Both the position numbers and the translations under genes were made by a program. From Nissolia schottii (taxonomy: Eukaryota > Streptophyta > Magnoliopsida > Fabales > Fabaceae): a DNA stretch of 64,000 nt. Below, piece by piece: positions 1-13,993 of the stretch (within the stretch, counting starts at the first letter, position 1; each line of letters begins with the position of its first letter). Where the stretch lies: the NCBI GenBank assembly GCA_003254905.1, contig QANU01067165.1, forward strand, positions 315,706-379,705. Direction: 5' to 3'. Under the pieces are notes generated by a model that worked only from the letters and a program-made list of their open reading frames with translations, made no database searches and was not told where the DNA came from.

Positions 1-595
1 AAAAATTTGTCAAATTTGTATAAAATATGTAATGATGACAAAATTCAATGACTTTAATTTTAAATATTATCAAAATTAAAAATATTAATAAATAAATGTT
101 TTATCGCATAAAACAAATGGAAAAACCCTATTTCTTTAATCATGATGTCCTTTGTGCGTTCAACTTGGCGAGGAAAATGTATTTTCTTAATTCCTTAAAT
201 CACAGTTTCAATATATAAACTAATCACGTCAACAAAAATAAAAAAAATATAGACTAATTAGCAAAGCCATAGTTCTCAAGTCACCTATAAGTCCATTTAA
301 AGAATGGAAAGGCGGAGGCAAGGCACTAGCCAAAAGCACACAATATTGTTAATTAATTAATTAGTGAAAAGATCAATAACCACTCTTTAGCTTGGTAAGG
401 GCCTACGAATCACTGGATTAACAAAAATATAATAAGATTTCTAGCTTATTTGTTTATTTTATCTACAAAGAATCAATAATTCGAAGTCAAATCAGAAAGT
501 AGCAGCAGGTGAGCCAAAAACAGGATTATCTGTTTCATCCATCCAGTAACTTTTCACACAACTCAAAAAATTCTAAAGCAATCATTTAAATTAAA
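1..595. other. Intergenic, AT-rich, no gene seen
   Basis: No coding region can be supported here. The first ~100 bases resemble bases 48230-48330 inside the repeat at 47985-48356 (a shared run around 'aatttgtcaaa' followed by a 'gaaatgatga'-like stretch), so the window probably opens in a degraded copy of that repeat. Confidence 0.45.
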
Positions 596-884
596 GGGCT
601 AATATAATCTTTAGACTTTATAGTTATATTTTAGTTACTTCTTTGATTTAAAAAAAATAGATTAGTCATAAATTTTATAAACGTTGGATTCGTTATCTCT
701 TATTTTATGTGTTAATAAAAAATAGTTATTATTTAGAGATTATAAAAGGTTATTTATGAATATTCAAGAATTATTTAGAATAATAATTTTAACGTTTACA
801 AATTTTAAAGAATAATCTATCATTTTTTTAAGTTAAAAAATTAATTAAAGAAAAAAGGTAAAGTTTAAAGATGGATATTAATCC
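596..884. mobile_element. MITE-like element with 9-bp target duplication
   Basis: A 289-bp AT-rich segment is flanked by the 9-bp direct repeat TAAATTAAA (587-595 and 885-893). Its ends are imperfect inverted repeats: GGGCTAATAT at the left, GGATTAATAT on the reverse strand at the right, with similarity continuing loosely inward. No coding capacity is seen. A 9-bp duplication points to a Mutator-like non-autonomous element, but the AT-rich flanks make a chance match possible. Confidence 0.5.
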
Positions 885-3240
885 TAAATTAAAACACCGT
901 GGGAAGCTGCTAACAGTAATTTCCCTCCCCCACAAACCTTATTAGAAGTACACTTAATAGTTTTACATCGATATTGATCATTGATAATTGAATGACGGGT
1001 TTGTGGGAAGAGGGGACGGTCAAAATCATAAAAATGGAATAAACCTTTGAATTCACAAATGAAATTGTTAATATAGATCAAATTTTTTTCACAAAATATA
1101 AAATTAATCATATTAATTATTAAAATTATTAAAAATTAATTAAGTTAATAATTTAATATTGATTAAATATTATTTTTTAGGCATTAACTTGACATAGATT
1201 TAATATTTTGAAGAACTAATATAACATTTTTTATATCTTAAAAGACAAATTTAATTAATGCTAACAATTTTAATAATAAATTTAAAAATTTGTATAACTT
1301 GATAACATAAAATCTTTTATTTTTATATCATATAAATTTTACTTTTTCAATCAATAATAAAAAAATCAAACATTGTATGATGAAATAAAAAATTAACCTT
1401 AGAAAATTTATTCCTTTGCACCGAGTAAAAAAAAAAGAAGCAAGGATATATAGGTACAGTTTCAGTTGTGGGGGTGACGACCCCAACAATTAATAAAGGT
1501 GAAGAGAGAGTGAGGACGGGAAAGGCGGGAAGCGACACAAGTGGTCAGACTGGCAATACTGAGTATGATTAGTACAATACACCAAACCTGCCTCCCTCCC
1601 TACTCTTATAGGGTAAGCCTGAAAAGTCCACAATGCCCCTTCCCTAGCTTTGGTCCACGCCCTCCGCCTAACCCAACCCTGGTTAGTGTTTTACTCAACC
1701 TTTATTTGGTAACATTGTCATTTTCTAAAAGTTTTTTTTTTCCTTTATACATTTACACTATTTTTTTGTGATTTTATTTAAAGTTGTTAAACTAGGATTT
1801 TTATAAGTATATTCTCTTGAGTATAACAAATCTCAGTAATATGTATATGATACAAAATTTATAATTATATGAGTGATGATACTAAAATAGACATAACACA
1901 TGACAATTTTAATACTATTTTTAGAAAAAAAAAATGTCATGTGCTAGTGCGATTTTAGCACTGACAAGACTTGAAATTGCTTCACCTGATGGCGATTTCA
2001 ACACATTTTTTTTTGAATTTCAAAATCAATTTACACTATAACAATTTCATTTTTTCGATCCATACATTTATAAAATTCATATCTAATCCATTTTTTGAAT
2101 TACAATTATGTCTTAACCCATTGAAAAGTTAATGTCCTGTTAAACCATCTGAATTTTTTAAAAAATTGATCTAAAAAATTATAATAACATTATTTGCTAA
2201 AATAATTTAAAATGTTTCTTTAATGAACAAAATTTAAAAGAGCAGTATTTAGTTAAGCTATTTTAATAATTTATTATGAAAGTTTTTAAGTGATGAGAGC
2301 ACTTTTATCTTTTAGTAACATACGTGATTTTCAGTTTGAGTTTCTTAAAATCAATTGGTGAGATACCAAAATTAATTATACTTGTTTTTGGCTAAAAAGA
2401 TTTTTTTAAAAGTTTATAGGGGGGAATAAATTCATTTATATTTTTTACATGCAATGTTATATTTAATCTCTTATTATTTATTAAAAATGTAAAACTTATA
2501 TATAACATAAATAATTAAAATAATAATGATAAAAAATTTAACATAATTTTATTATGGAAAAAAATATAAAGACATAACTTATAAAAGTAAAAATTAACTT
2601 AGACACTTAATATATTATTTTTTATTTTATTTTTTAAAATATTAATTTTTAAACTCATAACTCGACAGTCAAATACCAAGAGGGTTCTTCTTAACTCTCA
2701 CACACTCTCTCTCCTAGCTAGCTAGTAAGTGGCTGCTACTACTACTAGCTATATATATATATAGATTAATTACTACATATATATATATATATATATCTTA
2801 TATATTTTATTTTTTCTTGTTGGGGAGGAGAAAAGAAAAGGATATGTACGTGGGTCGAATAGCACCATGTGGAATTGAATAGACCAAAAAGGAAAGTGGA
2901 GAGAGAGGAAGATTATGGTAAAAGGGAAGCCTTTTTGAGTTTTTATGATTTGTTAATTCCACTGGTAGGCGAATAGTTTTGGACTACTGTAGCTATTCTT
3001 TTTCTTTATATTTTGTAATTTATTATTATTCCACTATAGTATATAGAGGTTGAGAAAGAGTGTTTTTTTTTTGCAGAATCTGGATTCTGGTCAAAGATAT
3101 TATTGTTGGTCTACTTGCTTTTAACGCACCAAGAGAGAGAAGGGGGGGGNGAGGCTTGGAGCTGCTGCTGCTGCTTTTATTATTATTGAATAGTGTTGAT
3201 TATTATTGATTGATAAAGTAGAGAAGAGGAAGAAGTATTA
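885..3240. other. Intergenic and upstream region of the AT-hook gene
   Basis: Mostly AT-rich with no supported exon. There is a CT/TA-rich stretch and a run of TA dinucleotides at 2750-2797. At 1972-2001 a short imperfect palindrome (GAAATTGCTTCACC...GGCGATTTC) resembles the modules at 26910-27163. Base 3150 is N within a poly-G run. The last ~200 bases are the likely promoter and 5' UTR of the gene starting at 3241. Confidence 0.4.
2750..2797. repeat. TA dinucleotide microsatellite
   Basis: Two runs of alternating T and A (about 2750-2763 and 2776-2796) are separated by a short spacer. They lie about 450 bp upstream of the AT-hook gene. Confidence 0.85.
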
Positions 3241-3380
3241 ATGGGTAAGAAGAAGAGACAAAAAACAAAGGAACTTTCGGTAGCAATAGCTGAGTCTTCA
3301 GCCACAGAGATGATTCAACAACAACCACCACCTCAGCCTCCTCGAAAAAGAGGGAGACCTCGTAAGATAGTTGTGGAAAC

Positions 3381-3411
<31 letters not shown>

Positions 3412-3624
3412 AGCATAGTAGAGGAGGAATTTCCAGAAGCTTCCAAAGAAGAAGGCTCAACAAAGAAAGAGGAATTAGAAGGAACATCATCAACAACAAC
3501 AACATGCATAAGGAGCAGTAGTATTACGACAACAACAACAAAGGAAGAAGAGATTCAAACCCCAAAAGGGGAACCCTCCAGAAGCAGGGCTAGGCGGAAA
3601 AGTAAACCCAGAAAAAGCGCATAA
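3241..3624 (+). CDS. Small AT-hook protein with polyglutamine tract
   Basis: Intronless frame of 127 residues starting at an ATG in a purine-rich context. An AT-hook (RKRGRPRK, residues 35-42) is the minor-groove DNA-binding motif of HMGA-like and plant AHL proteins. It is followed by a polyglutamine run encoded by CAA repeats (about 3381-3411), an acidic/serine-threonine middle, and a basic tail ending in RSRARRKSKPRKSA. The N-terminus is also basic (GKKKRQK). No PPC/DUF296 domain is present, so this is not a standard AHL factor. A nuclear DNA- or chromatin-binding role is inferred from the AT-hook and basic ends only. I do not recognise a named family. The antisense frame over the CAA run is a low-complexity shadow. 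Confidence 0.7.
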
Positions 3625-6600
3625 AAAAATAGATTATGATTTTAGTGGTTTATTTTTTTGTCTTCTTGGGTTCATCTTTTTCAAGGATTGGTATCGAAGC
3701 TCGAAAGCGATATAGTGCGTTATTGGGAAGCACAGGTATCCAAAGAACTTTTCCTTTTTCATGTTATTTAGTTTTATTTATCTAATTAATCCCTTTGCTA
3801 ATGGTATAGTACTGTTACATATATGTGGTCCAAGAGTTCAATTAATCGGTTTCTAATTTCATCTGATCATTTGGTGCTTGAACTTGGATATAATGTTTCG
3901 TTTCACATGCAGATAAAGAAAATTGGGATTGAACTGATTGATTATTGGCTTTAATTTGTTGTATTCATATTTGCTTTAACTGGATGTGTATCACGAACGA
4001 ATGAACATGATAATGGTGTGTGTGTATTTCCTTAATCTCTCAACGTTATATGGATTACTTGTTGAGATTTAAGGGTGAGTTTTTAAAAAAAGTTTGACAT
4101 CACTTGTGATTAATTAAGTGAATGGTATATAAATGAGAAGACTTATAGACTCATTATCTTAAGATTTTAAAAATTTTAGATCAAGATGTGGTGTCAAGTG
4201 GAACATAATTTCCCGGATTTGGGCTACCCTTCCCAACATTACTTACGATTAGTTACGGCTTCTTGATATACACTTCATCATTATATGAATTTTAATTACT
4301 TCGATTAGGTTAGCATGCTTGTTTCTTAGTTAATGATGAGAATATTGCTTTATCGTTTCATTGTCCCCCATCCCTCCCAACAATTCATAGCTGTAAAACT
4401 TACGTACCTACAGTTTGTTTTTCATGGATTTTATTTTTATTATTATTATTATTATTATTTGTTTGTTTACCTAATGAACATTGTATTGTCTATTGTGATA
4501 GGATTTGATATGATGAAAGTTTTTTCGGTTTCATTCCTTGCATAGAACGAGATAAGTATGAACAAAAAAAAGAGAGTAGGGAAATAAATGGGAGTAGGAA
4601 TTAATGATGAATCTAATAATAAATAATGATGAATTAAATTAAGAGAATAATGATATTTTACAATAACGTTAAAACAAGAGCATAGGCTAGTTAAAAAGTA
4701 TGTGTAATCTGAAAGGTGAGTTAGGCAGAAGAAAAGTGGGGGCAAATGGGGGACGATGGCTTGCCTTGCTTGAATGCGCTTGAGGAACGAACAAGGACAG
4801 AGAGAAGAGGGATCAAAAACCTCTCATTTTTAACAAGAAAATGTGAGTGTTACATTCTTCATCTCACCATTCATGCTACATTAATACGATGAGATGATTA
4901 TGCAAATGGATGATGAGATGAGTGAATAGAAAGATTATTGCTTAAGCAGAATTTCTCTCGTTGACTTATCCTTCTTATTTTCGATTTATTTCATTTTAAG
5001 GGGGTTAAGATCTTGATATAGAGAAGCAGTAAAGAAACAAAACACAAGTATCTTCTTCACCTGGGGATCTGACTCGAGCGAGGCAAGTCTTTAAAGTGTT
5101 ACTTATTATAACTAAGTAAGAAGAACAAATAGACGTGGATTATTGATCCAGGAACAAGAAAGAGAAATGGAAGGCACGTACGTTCCGGGGAGAAATTTTG
5201 TGTTTTTTTTTAGCACATTTAATATATGTTTTTAGATTATTATTAATTATTTATTTTGATTGATAGCATTTAGAATATTTATAAAAATTAAAAAAATAAT
5301 GTTTTTGTAATTCATATTAAATGAGTTTTTATAAACCTACAATAATTTTTCTGTTAGGAGTGAAGAAGGTAGTAGCCGCCACACTCCGCCAATGGCTGAT
5401 ATGGATGCTGCCACGTACTGACCGTGACGTGGCACGTGAACATCGCCTAATTCCTGGTGCGCCTTTGTCAATGCAAAATAACTGTGTGCTCTTGGTTCCT
5501 CCGGGTCACTGATATCGATGCTGCCACATCTTTTTTTAAGGATTACGGTGGAAAATATAAAAAATTTAGGGATTAATTAAAACATTTTCACATTAAAAAA
5601 ATGCGGAGATTCACTTAATATAGCTTATATTAATTATATTGAATTATGAATTAATTAGTTTTTATATTATATAATTATTTTTTTGGTATTCAAGTTTTTA
5701 TAAAGGTATTGATATCTTCTTATATTTAAATGAGAGTGTTTTAATCATAAATTTAATATAATATATAATTTGAGTTAGTGGAATATTTAACAAAATTTTA
5801 AATGTTATGATATCAATATTCTTAAAATTTTATAATGTATAAGAATAAACTCCATATTATATATATTTAAAATAGAATATGACTTAATATTAACCATTAA
5901 CTTGTATAACTCACTAGGAAATTGAAATGATCAGTGTAAAGAGATTTAGTTAGTTTGTACGAGGCCATGAGTTTAAATAACATTGTGGCATATGTTAAAA
6001 AAAAATCCCACTAATGCGTATAAAGTTGCAGTACCAGAGAAGCTAAAAACATGTACTTAACTTGGTTTTTAAAAAAGTTTATATTTTGAGAGTTATTATT
6101 AATTAATGTTATTGTTATTGTTATTATTATTACTAGAGAATGAGGTGCCCTTGGCACCGGAGATGTAATAAAAAATAAATTTATGTTATGAGCAGATGGT
6201 TTTATTTTTTTATGGGAGTTATGAAGGGATGGTATTGAGAAGAAATTAATTACTTAGAAATAAAATGAAAGAATATAAGAGAAAAAGGTTCTTCCTTCAT
6301 TCTGTATTTATGTTTTTATGTTTTTTTTAAAAATATCGATACCTCTTTATATTTTAGTGGTCATAATTTATTTTTAAGTTTAAAATAATAAATATTTAGA
6401 GTTAATGATACATGTAATTGATTCTTAGTCGGGTGTAAGAGTAATCACGTAGAAAAATTGAAAATGTGAAAAGAATCGGTTAAAACACTCCAACTTATAA
6501 GGGTGCAGGTTACATTTTTAATATAACAGTTGAGTTATTGCACCTTAAACCAATAGAAACTCGCTTTTGGCTTTTCACAGTAATCTTCTAATGGTGGCAA

Positions 6601-7178
6601 AATTTGTTGGGGCTGGGTTCAACGTTAAATGTAAGTACCTCTCTAGATTGATTTGTCAACACTAATCTCTTATGCAAATACCCAATTCCAGTTGGTCATG
6701 TATTATTATTTTTATTTATATTAATAAACTTTTAGGTGAATTTAGCGTTCGCCATTTTATTAGGAAGGTTAAGGCATTTAAAATACTGAATAAAAAATAG
6801 AGCATTTACAATGTGGCAGCATTGTTACCCTTTCTTATCATAAGAAAAGGAAAAGTAGCTATCCACTATCTTGGTATGAATTAGAAAGAATTACTCAGTA
6901 AAGAAGTTTGAATTTTAATAGATCTCTGCGAAGGCTTGTTCTGTTTTTAAGAAGCCAACAAGGGACACCAAATCAATGGAGCTATCATTCATTTTCAGAA
7001 TCTTCATTGATAGAAAGACAAATTCAATTATTTTTGGACAAAGACACCTCTAAGAAATGTGCACCCGGTTCAAGATTCATAATCATTCCCTCAACCGTGG
7101 CAAGAAATCCACGTACTACAATGGCTTCACTAACTCAAACATTATCTAGAAATTACAGTACACCACTCTAATCCTAAC
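3625..7178. other. Intergenic, no supported gene
   Basis: AT-rich DNA. The start is the probable 3' UTR of the AT-hook gene. A TTA microsatellite lies at 4435-4460. At 5360-5530 is a GC-richer patch in which 'gatgctgccac' recurs (about 5400 and 5515), perhaps a transposon remnant. Short frames here lack domain or splice support. Confidence 0.4.
4435..4460. repeat. TTA trinucleotide microsatellite
   Basis: About eight consecutive TTA/TAT units can be read directly. Confidence 0.85.
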
Positions 7179-8356
<1,178 letters not shown>

Positions 8357-10007
8357 AATCCTAACTACTAAGTTGCAAGAGGATCACGAAACGTCAAAAA
8401 TTTGAAATCAATGCTTGGAGCGTGCTATTGTGTTCTAGTTAAACATTTGGCTAATTTTTGGTATAGTCTATTTTGTTTGTCTCAAATCATATGCTTTGTC
8501 CTGGACATGTTTATTCATTGCGCTGCATTTGATATTAGAGACAAGACATAAGCAAAGACAAAAGAAAATTTATTCATTCAGTCAAAATTTTTCTATCTCT
8601 TCCATCCTAGTTTTACTAAGGTGTAGAAAATATAAGAATTTTCTGTCATTGTGTCCTATCCCCATTTTTTTTTCCGTTAGGACCAAACACAATCTTATAG
8701 TGTGCTTTCGTAGTTGTACCAAAGAAAAAACTTCAATTAGATATAAAAATTCGTCAATATAGAAAAGCAACTGGGTGTTGCGTGACTTGCAATTTGTACA
8801 TTGAAGGCAAAGAATGTTGATATACTCCAGGAAGGTTTGGTTATGCTTCGGGTTCTAGTGTTTTGGTTCAACATGTACTTGACTATCGCTGAATAATTAT
8901 GTCCTAAAAAAAAGAAAAATCATTGCAAAAGCAAATTTGATTAATGTGAGTTAGGTCGGTGTCAAATACGACGATTCTATAGTGGTCCAAAGATGTCTTA
9001 AAGCTCAAAGGAAGCTGGCAGATGAGTGATAATTGATAGAACTAGTGAGTGAAGTTGGCAGAACATAGTTGAAGCTACGTGGAAAGCGTGTTTCGTAAGA
9101 AAAGGGAGGGTACTCGCAGAAAATAGGGGCTTGACTCGAGCATCCAAGCAACAACATTGAATACCAATCTCTTCAGGAGCAACTTCACAAATAAATATTG
9201 TTTAAAAATTATTTGGATGATGATGCATATGAGATATTTAGATATGGATGTTGCTGTATCTCAACCAAAAATTAAAAATAATGAAGGATGCACTTTACTC
9301 ATCAACGTTATTTAATTCGATATTCCACTCTTTTAAATGCTCTATGGGGTAGACCATCTAAATCCAAGCTCTAAAAATTACTTGTAAATTGGTTCTAGCA
9401 TTATTACTATTTCTAGAAATAAGTACTAGGAAGGTGAAAACGCAGGTCCATGGAGAAACTTTGCCAAAGGGGGCAAAGGTATGATACCGTTACAACTGCT
9501 CGTGTGCGCTAATTGCTAAACGACTGTGTCATATAACAACAACGTTTGCATTTTATTTTGAAAATTTGAGTAATGCTACCATGGCAACCTTATTTGACAA
9601 CTTTGCAAGTGTAATTGTCCTAAAATTGTCAAATAAAGTTGTCTTTCTATATTCTAATGCTATTCTTGTTGTAGTCTGTTTTTGTGGTAAATTAATAAAC
9701 AATATAATTTGCATTCATAATAGTCTATGATCAAAACCAAAGAATTTCTGAAAATAATTTAAAAAATAAAATAAAATAACGCAAATTCAAACATTTATTT
9801 ATTGTCTAGCTGGGTATGGTACAAATACACTACCCTCTTCAGGATATCGTTGCAACACAGCAACAAGAACATTTAACATTCAGATACATACATCTTCCTA
9901 CATCGATAGTGTTCAGGTCTGTATATTAATGCAGTAAACTATATACTGTTCTGCCTTCTCAACACATACCTATGATATTCTCTTGTTCATAAATCATAAT
10001 GAATAAG
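8357..10007. other. Intergenic, no supported gene
   Basis: No exon can be supported. A short hairpin lies at 9585-9641. The last ~200 bases hold the 3' UTR of the minus-strand CBS gene that ends at 10008. Confidence 0.4.
9585..9641. repeat. Short hairpin
   Basis: The arm at 9585-9604 (CAACCTTATTTGACAACTTT) pairs with 9622-9641 (reverse strand CAACTTTATTTGACAATTTT), with a 17-base loop. It may be the core of a MITE. No target duplication was identified. Confidence 0.6.
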
Positions 10008-13000
10008 TTATTGATTCCTGAGGGACTCATTTTCAGATATTTGATCAATAGTGGTAGGTGAGCCAGTTGCAGAAGTAGCTGTAGAAAGCGAATTAGTTGG
10101 TGTGTGTCCTTGAACCGCTAAAGAAGAAGGTTGCATCAGATTTGCATCAGGAGCCTTGTCCTTAGAAGCATTCATGTTAATTTTAATCCTGCATTGTCAA
10201 GAGCTAGATCGATTAATACCACATAGTGATCTGAATAAATTGGAACTTGGAAGGCTTCAGATGACAATTAAGAGGGGAAGAGTTTTCAACTTACTTGTTA
10301 TGGATATTGACATATTCATCAGTTTCATCTAGTATCTCCTCCTGAAATGCAAAGAGAGTTAATAAAGATGGACTAGCATGTAAAACTGAACTAGAAGGCA
10401 ATGGTAGCATCCAACCTCTAGTTTCTTCCACAACTATCACAATATATGAAACTTAAAGCTCTAGTTTCAGAAGAAAAAAAAAAACACATTCTAGCAATTT
10501 GATCTGTAGAAGTCAAATCAAGCAATTCTTTCTTCACAAAACTTTAAATATGGTATACTGAATCATGAATACTGAGTGCACATATGGCAAGAACATTGGA
10601 GAAGCAATTATGTGGAACTGCAGCAATAACAAACAGTGAATGTACGGGCCAAAAACTTTATAGGCCGATTTCATCATTGTGCGAATGACAGCCAGAATGA
10701 TCAAATAATCCGCAGCCCAAACCACTTAACTCTAACTATAAAGTGCACTAACCTGAAGAAGTTCTTCAATGACATCCTCCATCGAAATAACACCAACAAC
10801 CACTTCATTTGTTGGAAACGCTGGCAGGGGAGCATTTTCAATGTCCATGATGCAATACGAACAACCTCTATGTCGCTTTTTAAAAGCAGGAGTTGATGGA
10901 GGACTTCTCTTCACCTGCGCACCGCCATCATTCTTAGCAACATCATTGGACTCCAATTCTGCACCTATATTATTGGCAACAGTAAGTCAGGTCCCCAACA
11001 TATTGAGGCATATCGCACATGTATCTAAGATACATCAAAAAAACCACAAACCTGCAAAATAGAAACCATGTGATGCTGAAAATGACTTTGAAATAAGGAA
11101 ACATACAGCAGACAGTTTCTTGGTACAAAAGCTTCAGAGATAATCAGGGAGGCAAGTAAATCGTAGACCACGCAATATATTTCGAAAACATGCTCCCAAC
11201 AAAATGGTGTTAATTATATTTTTATTTAGTTCTCTACCTTTATCCAAGAGTGCCTTTTCTCCCTTGTTCCTACAGCTATCTTTCAGCTCACGCTGTTCTC
11301 CGTCTTTAACTTTTTTGGGTGCTTCTGTTGTATCATTTAGATCCCTATAGACAACTGCAATATGACTGTGGCCTTTCTGAAATTCATTCAGTATATCATA
11401 CAGAGGCATGTTCTCTGAAACACTGCAGGATGAAGAGGAAATCGTGACTATCAAGTGATTAGACAAGTATATCAACAGCAAGCACAAGAAAAAAAAAATG
11501 CTAGCACATAAAGCATCAAGTTCATAAAGGAGGATAGTGTATCTCATTTCATGTGTATTAGAAAAAAAAAAAAATACCGTGGAATTTTTCTGATGATCAT
11601 TTTTCTTAAAGGAACTGCTGCTTTTGAATCAACCATAAAGAGATTTTTAACCTGCATGTATGGGAGAACAAACCATTAAATTAAACAGAATAGGTGACAT
11701 AACAGCGAATAGAAAGAAAGTGATAAAGTTCCAATGTATCACAAACACACCTAACAAAATACATTTTATTTCAAAGTGTCTTCATACAAATATTCTATTA
11801 CATTACAAGTATACCCTTCCCATAATATCATATCCATAATCAATCACTTGGGATATTGTAAACAACAATGATCAGGATATGATTGAAGGTTTCGAGTTTG
11901 ACATCAATCCTCATAAACTTTTTCCTGGCTCTAAACCCATATGAACATTATTCACTAAATTTAGCAGCAATGGATCAATTCAAATGTTGTACTCCAAAAC
12001 TCTCTTTCAGAGTGTAGGATTTATTGGAGCAAATTGATGACAAGAGGGGAGGAAAAAGAAGGGGTAAAATTATATGAAAGTTTGATGCAGCAAAATTTCC
12101 AAACACATCAAAGAACAATAAAAAATAAATAAATTTGGTAGTTGGTACTAGCAATCTTCAACCAACTCCATGAATCCACTTACAAAATCTCAAAAGGAAA
12201 GAAAATTACCAGAACAAGTCCGATAATGTTTGTTTTCTCTCCTGCATAAACGGGAACTCTACTATGACCCATCGTCATTATCGAATTCAGTGTCTCCCTT
12301 CAGTGCAGACACAGGACATGGTTAGAACAAAATAAGATATATACAACGCAGAGAGAATGATAAAGAATTCACAAACCCACAAATTTAGAGTTGCATCCAG
12401 ATCAAGGGAAAATGCCTTTGATATGGGAGTCATGGCATCTTTTGCAGTCTTTTCAGTCAATTCAAGTGCGCCGGTGATGATAGTTGTCTCATCATGCGTT
12501 AAATCTCCTCCTTTACCAGCCTAGAGAAGAAAACAAATGAATAGCGCCATATCAGAAGAATCAGAACATAAAATATGAAGGCAACTGTAGAAGTTCCACT
12601 CAAACTTGGAATTGGGCCATGCACCTCATTCCCATGAAAATTTACAAAAGTCTTGAGCTCTGCTCTCTTTAAAAGGGCAGCATGTCCTTTACCCAACATC
12701 CAGTCAAGAACCTGGAAATATTACAAATTTACAATCTACATCAAATATCAATATATATATTTCAATATCATATTAATAATCATACATATAATCACACTCT
12801 AAGCACACCTTGCTGATTGGATAAGAGATGGGATAGAACACTACAAGAAGAACACGAACGAGTGGGGCCAACGTTGCGCCAACTGTCAATCCATATCGAG
12901 TGCAGACTGCTTGTGGCAATATCTGCAGTTATCACATCCAATTAGTCAAAAACTAGCACTAAAGGGGGAAGAAACCTTACAAAACGAAACAAAACAAAAC

Positions 13001-13955
13001 AAAGCACCAGTTTGAGCTTGTTCCTTATCACATCAATCAATAATTACCTCTCCAAACATAAGGATGAGGGTGACGGAAATAACAACTGCAGCCCAGGAAG
13101 GCACAAGAGAATCAAGAAAAATGGGAAGAGCCTGCAACAAGGAAAATTCAGAAAGGATCATTGAAGTGATGTGACTCAGCAAGGAACACGTGGCCGATTC
13201 CCCAGAAAAACACCAAAAATTCAATTGAAAGACACAACAGAACAGCCTGATATTACCTCCATGGCCAAGGAGTTTCCAATCAAAAGCGTGCAAAGCAAAA
13301 GGTGCTGATTCTTAACCACCGGAAAAATTTTAGCTGCCAGAAACCATGAATCAGAACTAAGAAGATCAGAAGAAGAAGAAGTAACATAGAGCACAAAAAA
13401 TTCATGAATCTCAAACTAGAGATACACAGGCACATATATATTATGATCGAATATTCGAACTTGATGCTAACAAAGGGATTAAACCGGGCATGTGCTTCAA
13501 TCTCAGAGGCAACATGACAAATCGATAATTACAAAGCAAAAAGGCTAATTATTACTAACTTTCCATATTTCCAAAATCCTCGGAAGCACCTGCATATTAT
13601 TATTATTGTTGTTGTTGTCGTTATTGTTATAATGAAAATAGAGAGTTGTGGATGTGATAGCAAAAAGAAACCCAGTAATCAAACCAAACCTATAATAATA
13701 GCTTCTTTTTCTTTCCCAAAAAAGAAAGTAGAAATTGAAGCATGTAAAGTGAAGAAATGAGGGAAAGGAGTACAGACAGGCATGGATGCGGTCCTGAGGG
13801 CGACCGGACTTGATGAGAACTTCGAGGTCGACGAGTCCCAAAGACATGAGTCCCAGAGTGAGTCCGGCCATCAAACCCGCGAAGCATACCAAACCTATGA
13901 TGACCAGCACGTACAGTGAGAACTTCGTTCCACAGCATTCCACATTCGCCGACAT
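10008..13955 (-). CDS. DUF21/CNNM and CBS-domain membrane protein
   Basis: Twelve exons (-): 13955-13778, 13333-13257, 13131-13048, 12922-12809, 12711-12625, 12520-12381, 12297-12210, 11651-11578, 11422-11238, 10964-10753, 10341-10295, 10188-10008. The sum is 1467 nt, 488 residues, open through all junctions with GT..AG introns. The N-terminal DUF21 (CNNM transmembrane) domain starts with hydrophobic segments ([20 protein letters not shown], about residues 17-36) and continues with [18 protein letters not shown] and [16 protein letters not shown] pair follows, recognisable by [47 protein letters not shown] and [17 protein letters not shown]. This matches Arabidopsis DUF21/CBS proteins such as At2g14520 and At4g33700. 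The family is thought to act in metal-ion (Mg-like) handling at membranes; substrate and membrane here are unknown. The Ser/Pro/Thr-rich tail is poorly conserved. CT/CA repeats lie just upstream of the ATG. Confidence 0.93.
13595..13631. repeat. ATT/GTT-type microsatellite in intron 1
   Basis: A run of tattattattattgttgttg-type trinucleotides lies within the first intron of the DUF21/CBS gene. Confidence 0.75.
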
Positions 13956-13956
13956 C

Positions 13957-13993
13957 TCTCTCTCTCTCTCTCACTCACACACACACACACACA
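13957..13993. repeat. CT/CA microsatellite in 5' leader of the CBS gene
   Basis: A TC run (to about 13970) and then an AC run (to about 13993) sit directly upstream of the minus-strand ATG at 13955. They would be GT/GA-rich in the mRNA leader. CT/GA leader repeats are common in plants; an effect on expression is speculative. Confidence 0.8.

Noticed and set aside
3203..3505. 100-residue minus-strand frame opposite the AT-hook gene
   Set aside because: It is the antisense of the CAA and acidic codons (Val/Leu runs), a low-complexity shadow.
5321..5512. 63-residue frame in a GC-richer patch
   Set aside because: The patch contains repeated 'gatgctgccac' and looks like a transposon remnant; no domain.
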